A stretch of DNA of 35,994 bases. It comes from an uncultured Bacteroidia bacterium (GTDB taxonomy: Bacteria; Bacteroidota; Bacteroidia; Bacteroidales; UBA932). Where the stretch lies: assembly GCA_902784965.1 (NCBI GenBank), contig CACZWU010000017.1, positions 1-35,994 of the forward strand, read 5' to 3'. A program made the position numbers and the translations under genes. A model generated the notes under the pieces. That model was given only the letters and a program-made list of their open reading frames with translations. It had not been told where the DNA came from and did no database searches. The first letter of the stretch is position 1. Each line of letters begins with the position of its first letter. Shown piece after piece: positions 1-7,491 of this stretch.

Positions 1-2
1 TT

Positions 3-92
3 ATTTTGGAAAACGACGACCGCGCGGCTTTGCTCCCCGCGGTCCTGACAATCATAGACAAGACGAAAAGAAAATGGAAAAGACAGATTTGA
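3..92 (+). CDS. 3' end of an unidentified upstream gene (partial)
   Basis: The frame starting at base 3 is open from the window edge to a TGA at 90-92. It encodes about 29 C-terminal residues beginning ILENDDRAALLPAVL and ending in a basic tail (KTKRKWKRQI). Third codon positions are mostly G or C in the first twenty codons, as in the real genes here, while the other two frames look less protein-like. If real, it overlaps the start of the next gene by 19 nt, suggesting an operon. The fragment is too short to assign a family. Confidence 0.4.
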   Translation: MLENDDRAALLPAVLTIIDKTKRKWKRQI

Positions 93-517
93 AAAAGATT
101 CTCTCCGTTTCGGGAGAACACGGTTTGTTTGCATATGTGGCGCAAGGCCGCGGCGGCATCATCGCTGAGTCGCTCGCCACGAAGCAGCGCACGATGCTGG
201 GGGCCAGCGCGAAAGTGAGTTCGCTGGCCGATATTTCGATCTACACCGACGCTACGGACGTTCCGTTGCGCGACGTGCTGACGGCCATGGCCACGAAACT
301 GGGCCAGGGTCCGGCCCCGGACCCGAAATCCGATGCGAAGCAGATCAAGGCCTTCTTTGCCGAAGTGATTCCCGATTACGACGAGAACCGTTTCTACGTG
401 TCGCACATGAAGAAGATCCTCGGCTGGTACGAGGAACTCCGCAACTATGCTTCCCTGGAATTTGTCGAGGACGAAGAAGAGGAAAAAGAAGAGAAGAAAG
501 AGGAGAAGGCCGAGTGA
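74..517 (+). CDS. DUF5606 domain protein (hypothetical, Bacteroidota-specific)
   Basis: This 147-residue protein of unknown function resembles the DUF5606 family of Bacteroidota. The conserved-looking core is the first ~60 residues (LKKILSVSGEHGLF, GRGGIIAESL, KVSSLADISIYT), followed by a helical part containing PDYDENRFYVSHMKKILGWYEEL. The last ~16 residues are almost all Glu and Lys, a highly charged and probably disordered tail. There is no signal peptide or membrane segment, so it is likely cytoplasmic. The ATG at 74 is preceded by an A-rich stretch rather than a Shine-Dalgarno. Its TGA overlaps the GTG start of rimO by 4 nt, so the two are probably translationally coupled. The family call rests on recognition of the N-terminal pattern; no function is inferred. 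Confidence 0.8.
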   Translation: MEKTDLKKILSVSGEHGLFAYVAQGRGGIIAESLATKQRTMLGASAKVSSLADISIYTDATDVPLRDVLTAMATKLGQGPAPDPKSDAKQIKAFFAEVIPDYDENRFYVSHMKKILGWYEELRNYASLEFVEDEEEEKEEKKEEKAE

Positions 518-1860
518 AGCGCATCCAGGTCGTGACGATGGGGTGCTCCAAGAATCGGGTTGATTCGGAGCACTTGATGCATGTCCTGCAGCAGCGGGGC
601 TATGAACTTGTGCCGGAAGACACCGACCTGGCGCTGGGCGGGGTCGACGAGGTGATCATCAACACCTGCGGCTTCATCCAGGACGCCAAGGAGGAGTCCA
701 TCAACGCCATCCTGGAGGCCATCGAGGCCAAGAAAGAGGGCCTGGTAAAGAAGGTTTCGGTGTTCGGCTGCCTGGCGCAGCGCTATCGCCGCGAACTGCC
801 GGCTGAATTGCCGGAGGTGGATGAATGGCAGGGGGTGCTGAGTTTCGACGCGTTGGGCCGTGTCCTGACGACGCCCCGGCACTACGCCTATCTGAAAATC
901 GCCGAGGGCTGTGACCGCTCCTGCTCCTACTGCGCCATCCCGCTGATCCGCGGACCTCACTGCAGCGTTCCGATGGAGCAGCTGGTCGACGAGGCGAAAA
1001 TGCTGGCGGCGCAGGGGGTCCGGGAGCTGATTGTCATCGCCCAGGACACGACCTACTATGGGCTGGATCTTTATGGCAAACGGATGCTGGGCACGCTGCT
1101 CGCGCGTCTGGCCGCCGTCGACGGGATCGAATGGATACGGCTGCACTACAGCTATCCGGCCGGCTTCCCGGACGACGTGCTCCGGGTCATGGCCGACAGT
1201 CCGAAGATCTGCCCCTATATCGACATTCCGCTGCAGCACAGCGCTGACAAGGTGTTGAAGATGATGCGGCGCGGTGTGACGGGCCGCGAGACCCGCGAAC
1301 TGGTGGCGCGCATGCGCCGGCTGGTTCCCGGCGTGGTGCTGCGCACGACGCTGATCGTCGGCCATCCGGGAGAAGGGGAGGAGGAATTCCGCGACCTGCT
1401 CGATTTCGTGCGGGAGTGCCGTTTCGAGCGGCTGGGGGCGTTCATGTATTCCGAAGAAGAAGGTACGTATGGCGCGCTCCATTACAAGGATGACATTCCC
1501 GCGGAGGTGAAGCAGGAACGATATGACCGGTTGATGGAACTCCAGAGCGGCATCTCGCTTGCCTACAACCAGTCCCGCATCGGCACACGCACCCGCGTCC
1601 TCGTCGACTCCGTCGATACGTCATCCCCGGCCCCGACCGGGGATCTCGTCCTCGTGACTCGTTCGCAAACCGAATCTCCGGAAGTAGACGGAGAAATCCT
1701 CATCGATCCGGCTCGTCTGCTCCGGGAAGGGGCCTCGCTCGCAGAAAAATGCTCGCTCGACCCCTTCCGCTCCGCGACTTCGCCGGATGCGCTGATCGGT
1801 CACTTCCTCGATGTGAAGATAACCGGCGCCGATGAATACGATTTAATTGCCGAATTGTGA
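514..1860 (+). CDS. rimO: Ribosomal protein S12 methylthiotransferase RimO
   Basis: RimO is a radical-SAM enzyme with two 4Fe-4S clusters that adds a methylthio group to a conserved Asp of ribosomal protein S12. The 448-residue product has all three expected parts. The N-terminal UPF0004 domain carries cluster cysteines C11 (TMGCSKNR), C52 (NTCGFI) and C86 (FGCLAQR). The radical-SAM motif CxxxCxxC is C133, C137 and C140 (EGCDRSCSYC). A C-terminal TRAM-like region runs from about residue 375 to the end. Phrases such as AIPLIRGPH, AQDTTYYGLDLYG and DIPLQH are typical of RimO rather than MiaB or MtaB. I chose the GTG at 514 because it overlaps the preceding TGA (GTGA) and gives the canonical N-terminus MKRIQVVTMGCSKN. 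Confidence 0.95.
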   Translation: MKRIQVVTMGCSKNRVDSEHLMHVLQQRGYELVPEDTDLALGGVDEVIINTCGFIQDAKEESINAILEAIEAKKEGLVKKVSVFGCLAQRYRRELPAELPEVDEWQGVLSFDALGRVLTTPRHYAYLKIAEGCDRSCSYCAIPLIRGPHCSVPMEQLVDEAKMLAAQGVRELIVIAQDTTYYGLDLYGKRMLGTLLARLAAVDGIEWIRLHYSYPAGFPDDVLRVMADSPKICPYIDIPLQHSADKVLKMMRRGVTGRETRELVARMRRLVPGVVLRTTLIVGHPGEGEEEFRDLLDFVRECRFERLGAFMYSEEEGTYGALHYKDDIPAEVKQERYDRLMELQSGISLAYNQSRIGTRTRVLVDSVDTSSPAPTGDLVLVTRSQTESPEVDGEILIDPARLLREGASLAEKCSLDPFRSATSPDALIGHFLDVKITGADEYDLIAEL

Positions 1861-2004
1861 ATATTGCCTTTTGCTTCAGGTATATGTCTCTGAAACCGTC
1901 TCGCTACGCTCGACCCCTCCCAAGCTTTGCTTGGGCCCCTCCCTCTTACAGTGCCGAGGGTGGCATGTGTTTCAGAGACATATACCTTCGCCATGGCAAT
2001 ATTC
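1859..2004. repeat. Large nested palindromic element (intergenic)
   Basis: An inner perfect 19-bp inverted repeat has arms at 1878-1896 and 1969-1987, reading AGGTATATGTCTCTGAAAC and its complement. An outer perfect 10-bp pair lies at 1859-1868 and 1995-2004. A small hairpin sits in the loop (CCCAAGC 1919-1925 with GCTTGGG 1929-1935). It begins at the last bases of rimO. No convincing U-tract follows, so it looks like a dispersed repeat or structured RNA rather than a standard terminator. The structure is seen directly; its function is unknown. Confidence 0.75.
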
Positions 2005-2030
2005 GTAACGATAAGGGCGTAGCAGGCGGG

Positions 2031-2078
2031 TGGTATCTCTTCCGGAGAGCATTTTTCTGCTTTCCGGAAGAGATACCA
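2031..2078. repeat. 20-bp inverted repeat upstream of fabG
   Basis: The arms TGGTATCTCTTCCGGA (2031-2046) and TCCGGAAGAGATACCA (2063-2078) are perfect complements. The stem extends inward by four more pairs with one G-T wobble, leaving an 8-base loop. It lies 27 bp after the larger palindrome and about 47 bp before fabG. It has the same look as the other palindromic elements in this genome: long arms, a short loop and no U-tract. Confidence 0.75.
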
Positions 2079-2125
2079 GAGCCGTGGAGCCCGATCGAAG
2101 TTGATAATTATTGTTTTTAAATGAT

Positions 2126-2872
2126 ATGGAATTATTGAAAGGAAAGGTCGCGCTGGTAACGGGCGCGGCACGGGGCATCGGCAAACAGATCGCCCTGAAA
2201 TTCGCAGAGGAAGGCGCCGACATCGCCTTCACCGACCTCGCCATCGATGAAACCGGCGAGCAAACGAAGAAAGAACTCGAAGCCTTCGGCGTCCGCGTCC
2301 TCGCCCTCGCCTCCAACGCCGCCGACTTTGAACAAACCCACCACGCCGTGGAACAGGTCGTCGAACACTTCGGACGGATCGACGTGCTGGTCAACAACGC
2401 CGGCATCACCAAAGACGGCCTCATGCTGCGCATGAGCGAACTCCAGTGGGACGCCGTGCTGACCGTCAACCTCAAGAGCGCCTTCAACTTCATCCACGCC
2501 GTGAGCCCCGTCATGCTCCGTCAGCGCGGCGGCTCGATCATCAATATCAGCTCCATCGTCGGCGTCCACGGCAACGCCGGCCAGTGCAACTACTCCGCCT
2601 CCAAGGCCGGCATGATCGGCCTGGCCAAATCCATCGCCCAGGAACTCGGTCCCAAAGGCGTCCGCGCCAACGTCGTGGCCCCCGGCTTCATCCTGACAGA
2701 CATGACCGAGAAACTCGGTCCCGAGGTCCTCAAACAGTGGGAAGCCAAGATCCCGATGCGGCGCGGCGGAACCCCGGCTGAAGTGGCGAAAGTGTGTACC
2801 TTCCTGGCCTCCGACCTGGCCTCGTATGTTTCCGGTCAGGTGATTTTGGTGGACGGCGGTATGGGTATGTAA
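2126..2872 (+). CDS. fabG: 3-oxoacyl-[acyl-carrier-protein] reductase FabG
   Basis: FabG is the NADPH-dependent reductase of the 3-oxoacyl-ACP intermediate in type II fatty-acid synthesis. The 248-residue product is a classical short-chain dehydrogenase. The cofactor loop TGAARGIG is at 13-20, NNAG at 90-93 is followed by ITKDGLMLRM as in FabG proteins, and the catalytic set is N115, S143, Y156 and K160 (YSASK). The C-terminus SYVSGQVILVDGGMGM is typical. The ATG at 2126 gives the usual FabG length; an in-frame TTG at 2111 would only add an atypical extension. No other fatty-acid genes flank it. It is the only gene between two repeat-rich gaps and is probably transcribed alone or with the aquaporin gene downstream. 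Confidence 0.93.
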   Translation: MELLKGKVALVTGAARGIGKQIALKFAEEGADIAFTDLAIDETGEQTKKELEAFGVRVLALASNAADFEQTHHAVEQVVEHFGRIDVLVNNAGITKDGLMLRMSELQWDAVLTVNLKSAFNFIHAVSPVMLRQRGGSIINISSIVGVHGNAGQCNYSASKAGMIGLAKSIAQELGPKGVRANVVAPGFILTDMTEKLGPEVLKQWEAKIPMRRGGTPAEVAKVCTFLASDLASYVSGQVILVDGGMGM

Positions 2873-2879
2873 GTGTTTA

Positions 2880-2962
2880 CGGGGCGCTGCCCCGAACCCC
2901 GCCGCTACGGCCTGCTATTGCACGGGCTACCGCAACGGCCTTCGCTAGCGCCTGATGGCGCT
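2880..2962. repeat. Palindrome-rich G+C spacer after fabG, possible weak terminator
   Basis: The gap holds a CGGGGC-GCT-GCCCCG hairpin (2880-2894), imperfect inverted GGCC-containing segments, and a short stem AGCGCC-TGAT-GGCGCT (2947-2962) followed by TTTG. The last stem could end fabG transcription weakly. The remainder looks like another intergenic palindromic element. Confidence 0.4.
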
Positions 2963-3002
2963 TTGTGCACAACTTTAGGAAATAATTTGTAACTTTAGGA
3001 AA
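2962..3002 (+). promoter_or_regulatory. Candidate aquaporin promoter with tandem 12-bp repeat
   Basis: AACTTTAGGAAA occurs at 2971-2982 and again at 2991-3002, a 20-bp period (about two helical turns). A TAATTTG (2983-2989) resembling the Bacteroidota -7 box lies between the copies, with a TTTG at 2962-2965, 17 bp upstream, in the -33 position. The repeat is certain; its role as a promoter or operator is inferred. Confidence 0.4.
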
Positions 3003-3022
3003 AATATTATCCTTTAAATTTT

Positions 3023-3703
3023 ATGCCTATGAAAAAGTATGTAGCAGAATGTATCGGAACGTTCGTCCTGACGTTCCTGGGCTGCGGAACGGCTATGTTC
3101 CTCGGCTGTGGTGATACGGCTGGCGTGGTCGGAACGGCCATCGCGTTCGGCCTTTCCGTAGTGGCGATGGCCTATACCATCGGCGGCATTTCCGGATGCC
3201 ACATCAACCCTGCCATCACCTTCGGTGTCGCCATCGCCGGCCGCATGAGCTGGAAAGACGCCGTGGGTTACTGGGTGGGCCAGATCATCGGTGCCATCAT
3301 CGCCGGTGCCCTTCTGATGCTCATCGTCAACGTGACCGGCGCTCCCGGCGCCATGGGCAACCCGGCCGGACTGGGTACCAACGGCGTCGCCAATGCCGGC
3401 GGTGTGGGCGGTGCCTTGCTGGTCGAGTTCATCGCTACCTTCCTCTTCGTCTTCGTGGTGATGGGTACCACCGACGAAAAGAAAGGCGCAGGCAACCTCG
3501 CCGGCCTGGCCATCGGCCTGACGCTGATCCTCATCCACCTGGTCTGCATCAACCTCACCGGAACGAGTGTCAACCCGGCCCGTTCCATCGGTCCCGCCCT
3601 GTTCGTCGGCGGTGAGGCCCTCGCCAACGTGTGGGTCTTCATCCTCGCCCCGATGGTGGGTGGCGCCTGCGCGGCCGGTGTGTGGAAAGCCATTGCCAAA
3701 TAA
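3023..3703 (+). CDS. aqpZ: Aquaporin Z-like water channel (MIP family)
   Basis: The 226-residue integral membrane protein should form a six-helix tetrameric water channel in the inner membrane. Both half-helix signatures are present: NPA at 62-64 (GCHINPAIT) and NPA at 184-186 (TSVNPARS). The expected aromatic/arginine filter residues of water-selective AqpZ can be matched: F42, H172, T181 and R187. A bulky glycerol-type filter is not seen, so water is the likely substrate. Length is normal for AqpZ. The ATG at 3023 is used; an ATG two codons later (3029) is equally possible. A strong intrinsic terminator follows, so this transcription unit ends before the wza-like gene. Confidence 0.92.
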   Translation: MPMKKYVAECIGTFVLTFLGCGTAMFLGCGDTAGVVGTAIAFGLSVVAMAYTIGGISGCHINPAITFGVAIAGRMSWKDAVGYWVGQIIGAIIAGALLMLIVNVTGAPGAMGNPAGLGTNGVANAGGVGGALLVEFIATFLFVFVVMGTTDEKKGAGNLAGLAIGLTLILIHLVCINLTGTSVNPARSIGPALFVGGEALANVWVFILAPMVGGACAAGVWKAIAK

Positions 3704-3724
3704 CGGTTTTCACCATCCCTGTCT

Positions 3725-3760
3725 GCCCGGAAGTGATTTTTGTCCTTCCGGGCTTTTTTG
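3725..3760 (+). terminator. Intrinsic terminator after aquaporin gene
   Basis: A perfect 9-bp stem GCCCGGAAG (3725-3733) pairs with CTTCCGGGC (3745-3753) across an 11-base loop, followed directly by six T residues (3754-3759). It lies 21 bp after the aquaporin stop codon. Confidence 0.9.
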
Positions 3761-3774
3761 TGTAGAAAAAGTGC

Positions 3775-3810
3775 TATATTTGTAAATTGAAAAAACTGCA
3801 TTTACAAATA
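3775..3810 (+). promoter_or_regulatory. wza-like gene promoter with overlapping inverted repeat
   Basis: TATATTTG at 3775-3782 matches the Bacteroidota -7 consensus exactly. A perfect 11-bp inverted repeat (arms 3777-3787 and 3800-3810, core ATTTGTAAAT and ATTTACAAAT) overlaps this box and the probable transcription start and ends 5 bp before the ATG at 3816. This placement suits a repressor operator. An RNA hairpin is less likely because the left arm would be mostly untranscribed. Confidence 0.6.
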
Positions 3811-3815
3811 GCCTT

Positions 3816-6221
3816 ATGCTGAAGAAGATATTTTTGATGGTGGCCGTCCTGTGCAGCGCACTGGTGGCCATCGCACAGAGCACGATGACCGACATCCAGG
3901 TACTGGAATATGTAAAGGCGGGCATCGAGCAGGGAAAGACCCAGAATCAGTTGTTGCGCGAACTGGCCGCGCGCGGTGTCGACCGTGCCCAGGCCGAACG
4001 CGTGCGCGCCCTCTATGAGAACCAGAAGAGCTCCATCGCGCAGGCTTCTTCCACGACCGCGGAAGACCGCAGCCACACGGTGGTCGGAGACGTGGACCTG
4101 ACGCCTGCGGAATTTGCTGAAAGTACGGAAGGCCCGAAAGTATTCGGTCGTGACGTGTTCCGCAACAAATCGCTGAACTTTGCGCCGAGCGAGAACCTCG
4201 CCACGCCGAAGAACTACCGGCTCGGCCCGGGCGATGAGGTGATCATCGACATCTTCGGTGCCAACCAGGTGACCCTGCGCAGCATCATCTCTCCGGAAGG
4301 CAGCATCAACGTCGACGTGCTCGGCCCCCTCTATCTGAGCGGCATGACCATCGAGGAAGCGAACCAATACCTCAAGCGCAAGCTTTCCGGCATTTACGGT
4401 GGCCTGAACCGCAGTTCTTCCCGTACCGACATCCGTTTGAGCCTGGGCCAGATCCGCTCCATCCAGGTCAACGTCCTGGGCGACGTCAACCATGCCGGTA
4501 CCTATGTGGTGTCGGCCTTCTCCACGGTGTTCCATGTCCTGTACCTGGCGGGCGGCGTGGTGGAGCCGGGCTCTCTCCGCAACATCACGGTAACCCGCGC
4601 CGGCACGGTGATCGGCACGGTGGACGTGTACGACTTCCTGATGAACGGCTCGCGTGAAAGCGACATCCGCCTGGAAGAAGGCGACGTGGTGATGGTCAAG
4701 CCCTACACCTGCATGGTCAAGATCGGCGGGGAAGTGAAACGTCCGATGTATTTCGAGATGAAGGAGAATGAGACCCTGTCGAATCTGATTGAATATGCCG
4801 GCGGATTCACCAGCGGTGCCTATACCGACAACGTGACCGTGGTGCGCCAGAACGGCCGCAACTTCGAAGTCCGCACGGTGGAGTCCGATGACTTCTCCTC
4901 CTTCAAGATGGAAGACGGCGACGAGGTGACGGTGTCGAAACTCAATTCGTTCTATGAAAACCGCATCGCCATCAACGGCGCCGTGTACCAGCCCGGTACC
5001 TATGAATTCGGCGGCGACGTGAAGACCGTGCGCCAGCTGGTGGCCAAGGCCGGCGGCCTGCTGCCCGACGCCTTCCTGAACCGTGCCGTGCTGCACCGCG
5101 AGCACCCCGACAAGAGCCTGGAGGTGATCTCCATCAACCTGGGCCGTGTGATGAGCGGCCAGGATCCCGATATCACCCTGCAGAAGAACGACGAACTTTA
5201 TGTTACCAGCGAATCCGACCTGCAGGAGCGGGGCGATATGAAGATCTTCGGCATGGTAGCCAATCCCGGCACCTTCCCCTTCGCCAAGAATACCACCGTG
5301 GAAGACCTCATCATCATGGCCGGCGGTCTGCGTGAAGGCGCCTCGCTGGCCCGTGTGGACGTGGCCCGCCGCAAGCGCGACGCCAACGGCCTGGTACAGG
5401 GCGATGAGGTCGCCGAAATCTTCAACCTGCGATTGAAAGACGGCTTCGTCGACGACGGCGGCAAACCTTTCTACCTGCAGCCCTACGACGAGGTGACCAT
5501 CCACCAGAGCCCTTCCTATAATGCACAGACCCACGTGACCCTGACCGGCGAGGCCAACTTCCCCGGCTCCTTCACGATGACCCACCGCAACGAGCGCCTG
5601 AGCGACCTCGTGAAGAAGGCGGGCGGCACGACCAACTACGCCTACCTGCAGGGTGCGCGCCTGTTCCGCAACATGACGGAAGACGAGCGCCGGCAGATCC
5701 TGGATGTCCTGAACATGCGTGTGGGACGGGAGAATGTGGCCATTGATACGGTCAATGTCTATCAGATGATGGAGAACTACACGGTGGGCATCCGGCTCGA
5801 CCAGGCACTGGCAAATCCCGGTTCCGATGCAGATATCATCCTGATGGAAGGCGACGTGCTCGACATCCCGACCCTCCGGGGAACGGTGCGTGTGATGGGC
5901 GCCGTGATGATGCCTTCCGTGGTTTCCTACAACTCCCGCCTGAGTGGCAAGGACTACATCAAGATGGCCGGCGGTTATGCCGGCAACGCCAAGCGGGGCA
6001 AGACGTACGTGGTGCATATGAACGGCAACTCCGAGCCTTTGACGGGCGGGACGCGCATCTTTGCTGGCGACGAGATTGTGATACCTGAGAAACGCACCAT
6101 TGAGGGAGCGACCGACCGCACCTTCCAGTACATGACTGCGACGATCAGTGCCCTGACGGCCATGACCTCCGCCGGTGCGTACATTTACCTGATTATCCAG
6201 AACAGCAACAAGAACAAATAA
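3816..6221 (+). CDS. SLBB-domain polysaccharide export protein (Wza-like)
   Basis: This 801-residue protein is related to Wza-type outer-membrane or periplasmic exporters of capsule and exopolysaccharide. Residues 1-20 form a signal peptide (MLKKIFLMVAVLCSALVAIA) with no lipobox cysteine, unlike E. coli Wza. A helical region at 20-75 is followed by the polysaccharide-export domain starting near YRLGPGDEVIIDIFG (134-148). Several SLBB-like beta-grasp repeats follow, visible as recurring segments such as VLGDVNHAGTY, IGGEVKRPMYF, INGAVYQPGTY, IFGMVANPGTF, LTGEANFPGSF and VMGAVMMPSVV. The extreme C-terminus has a hydrophobic helix (about 770-795) before a Lys/Asn tail. It is much longer than E. 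coli Wza (about 380 residues) because of the extra SLBB repeats, as is common in Bacteroidota. The Wzz-like gene starts 9 bp downstream. Confidence 0.9.
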   Translation: MLKKIFLMVAVLCSALVAIAQSTMTDIQVLEYVKAGIEQGKTQNQLLRELAARGVDRAQAERVRALYENQKSSIAQASSTTAEDRSHTVVGDVDLTPAEFAESTEGPKVFGRDVFRNKSLNFAPSENLATPKNYRLGPGDEVIIDIFGANQVTLRSIISPEGSINVDVLGPLYLSGMTIEEANQYLKRKLSGIYGGLNRSSSRTDIRLSLGQIRSIQVNVLGDVNHAGTYVVSAFSTVFHVLYLAGGVVEPGSLRNITVTRAGTVIGTVDVYDFLMNGSRESDIRLEEGDVVMVKPYTCMVKIGGEVKRPMYFEMKENETLSNLIEYAGGFTSGAYTDNVTVVRQNGRNFEVRTVESDDFSSFKMEDGDEVTVSKLNSFYENRIAINGAVYQPGTYEFGGDVKTVRQLVAKAGGLLPDAFLNRAVLHREHPDKSLEVISINLGRVMSGQDPDITLQKNDELYVTSESDLQERGDMKIFGMVANPGTFPFAKNTTVEDLIIMAGGLREGASLARVDVARRKRDANGLVQGDEVAEIFNLRLKDGFVDDGGKPFYLQPYDEVTIHQSPSYNAQTHVTLTGEANFPGSFTMTHRNERLSDLVKKAGGTTNYAYLQGARLFRNMTEDERRQILDVLNMRVGRENVAIDTVNVYQMMENYTVGIRLDQALANPGSDADIILMEGDVLDIPTLRGTVRVMGAVMMPSVVSYNSRLSGKDYIKMAGGYAGNAKRGKTYVVHMNGNSEPLTGGTRIFAGDEIVIPEKRTIEGATDRTFQYMTATISALTAMTSAGAYIYLIIQNSNKNK

Positions 6222-6230
6222 GTCCGGGTT

Positions 6231-7367
6231 ATGGAAGAAAACTATCGTGAAGTGACGGCCGTGGAAGACGACGGGATGATCATCGACTGGATGGAAATCC
6301 TGCGCAAGTTGTTGCGGCGTTGGAAGTTCATCGTACTGGTAACCTTCATCTTCTGCGTGCTGGGCGTCGTGTCCGCCCTGACGATGAAGCGTACGTACCA
6401 GGTCACCGTGACGCTGGCCCCGGAGGTGCAGAACCGCACCGGCGGCTCCCTGTCGACCATTGCCAGCATGCTGGGTGGCGGCAACTTCCAGCTCAATTCC
6501 ACCCCGGATGCCCTGAACATTACCATGTTCCCGCAGATCAGCGCTAGTACGCCTTTCCTGTGCTCGCTCCTGGAGGTGCCCGTCACGCCCTATGTGCGTC
6601 AGGAAGACCTGGTAGCCGGCGCCGTACCTGATACGACCACGGTGTTCAAGCACGTGCTGGGCCGTGACAAGGTGCTTTCCGAGAAGCAGGCCCGCAAGAT
6701 GGCCGAGGCGGATGCCAAATATCTGTATGACGACAGTGTCATCAATCCCGAAAACCTGACCCCGCGCCAGGGTGAAGCGGTCAAGCGCTTGGGCAATGCC
6801 ATCAACACCAGCGTGGACAACAAGACCGGCGTGACGACCATCAACGTGGTCATGGACGACCGGATGATCGCCAAGCAGCTGGCCGATACCGTGACGCAAC
6901 GTCTGCAGGATTTCGTGATCGACTACCGTACCAAGAAGGCCACGGCCGACTACGAGTATTATGTGGAGCTGGCCGACGAGGCATACGCCAAGCTGGTCAA
7001 AGCGCAGGCCGCCTACGCCGCCCGCGTGGACTACGATCGCAGTGTCATCTTGCAGTCGGTGAGCACGGCGCGGGAAAGACTCCAGGCCGAGGCCAACCTG
7101 GCCAACCAGATCTACAGCCAGATGGCCCAGCAGCGCGAACTGGCCAAGGGCAAGATCCAGGAAGTAAAGCCGGTCTACGCCGTCGTGCAGCCGGCCAGCG
7201 TGCCGCTCCGCGCCTCCAACAGCCGGGCCAAGGTCTGCGTCATCTGGTTCTTCGTAGGCTTTATGCTTGCATGTGCCTGGGTCGCCTTCGGCGACGTCGT
7301 CATCAAGTTCTTCCAAGACCTTTTCCGTCCGGAAGAACCCCAAACGACGACTACCGTCGATGCCTAG
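6231..7367 (+). CDS. Wzz-like polysaccharide chain-length determinant protein
   Basis: This 378-residue inner-membrane protein has the two-helix topology of polysaccharide co-polymerases. There is a short acidic cytoplasmic N-terminus, a first membrane helix at about 33-52 (FIVLVTFIFCVLGVVSAL), a large periplasmic helical domain, and a second membrane helix near 338-358 (VIWFFVGFMLACAWVAFG) preceded by a Pro-rich segment (QPASVPLRAS). A coiled-coil-prone stretch lies at about 235-300. No Walker A or C-terminal tyrosine-kinase domain is present. With the upstream Wza-like protein it would span the envelope and set polymer length during export. No glycosyltransferases or flippase are adjacent, so the pair is an orphan module here. 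Confidence 0.88.
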   Translation: MEENYREVTAVEDDGMIIDWMEILRKLLRRWKFIVLVTFIFCVLGVVSALTMKRTYQVTVTLAPEVQNRTGGSLSTIASMLGGGNFQLNSTPDALNITMFPQISASTPFLCSLLEVPVTPYVRQEDLVAGAVPDTTTVFKHVLGRDKVLSEKQARKMAEADAKYLYDDSVINPENLTPRQGEAVKRLGNAINTSVDNKTGVTTINVVMDDRMIAKQLADTVTQRLQDFVIDYRTKKATADYEYYVELADEAYAKLVKAQAAYAARVDYDRSVILQSVSTARERLQAEANLANQIYSQMAQQRELAKGKIQEVKPVYAVVQPASVPLRASNSRAKVCVIWFFVGFMLACAWVAFGDVVIKFFQDLFRPEEPQTTTTVDA

Positions 7368-7382
7368 ACCGTAGCGGCGGGT

Positions 7383-7429
7383 GATAAAAAGTCCCGGGAC
7401 CATTTTTCTGGTCCCGGGATTTTTTATCA
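7383..7429. terminator. Bidirectional intrinsic terminator
   Basis: A perfect 11-bp stem (TCCCGGGACCA 7392-7402 with TGGTCCCGGGA 7409-7419) has an A-run on its left (7386-7390) and a T-run on its right (7420-7425), so it can act on both strands. It separates the plus-strand wza/wzz pair from the minus-strand S41 protease gene. Confidence 0.88.
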
Positions 7430-7484
7430 GAGCAAGCGAAGGCCGCTATTTGAGCAAGCGGAGGCCGCCGCTGAACAGGCGGCC
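7430..7484. repeat. 17-nt direct repeat plus small hairpin after the S41 protease gene
   Basis: GAGCAAGCGAAGGCCGC (7430-7446) is repeated with one mismatch at 7452-7468, a 22-bp period. The second copy runs into a GGCCGCC/GGCGGCC hairpin (7463-7469 with 7478-7484). It lies just beyond the protease stop codon. Function is unknown. Confidence 0.6.
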
Positions 7485-7491
7485 CCGCTGG

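Noticed and set aside
1859-2004. Reading the rimO-fabG hairpin as an ordinary rho-independent terminator
   Set aside because: The arms are 70 bp apart and no T-run follows either arm.
2111-2125. TTG start extending fabG by five codons
   Set aside because: The ATG at 2126 gives the standard 248-residue FabG N-terminus; the extension is not conserved-looking.
3774-7403. 1209-codon open frame on the minus strand opposite the wza/wzz pair
   Set aside because: It is a shadow frame caused by the strong G/C third-position bias of the plus-strand genes. Its translation is His/Gly/Val-rich without recognisable domains, while the plus strand encodes two clear families.
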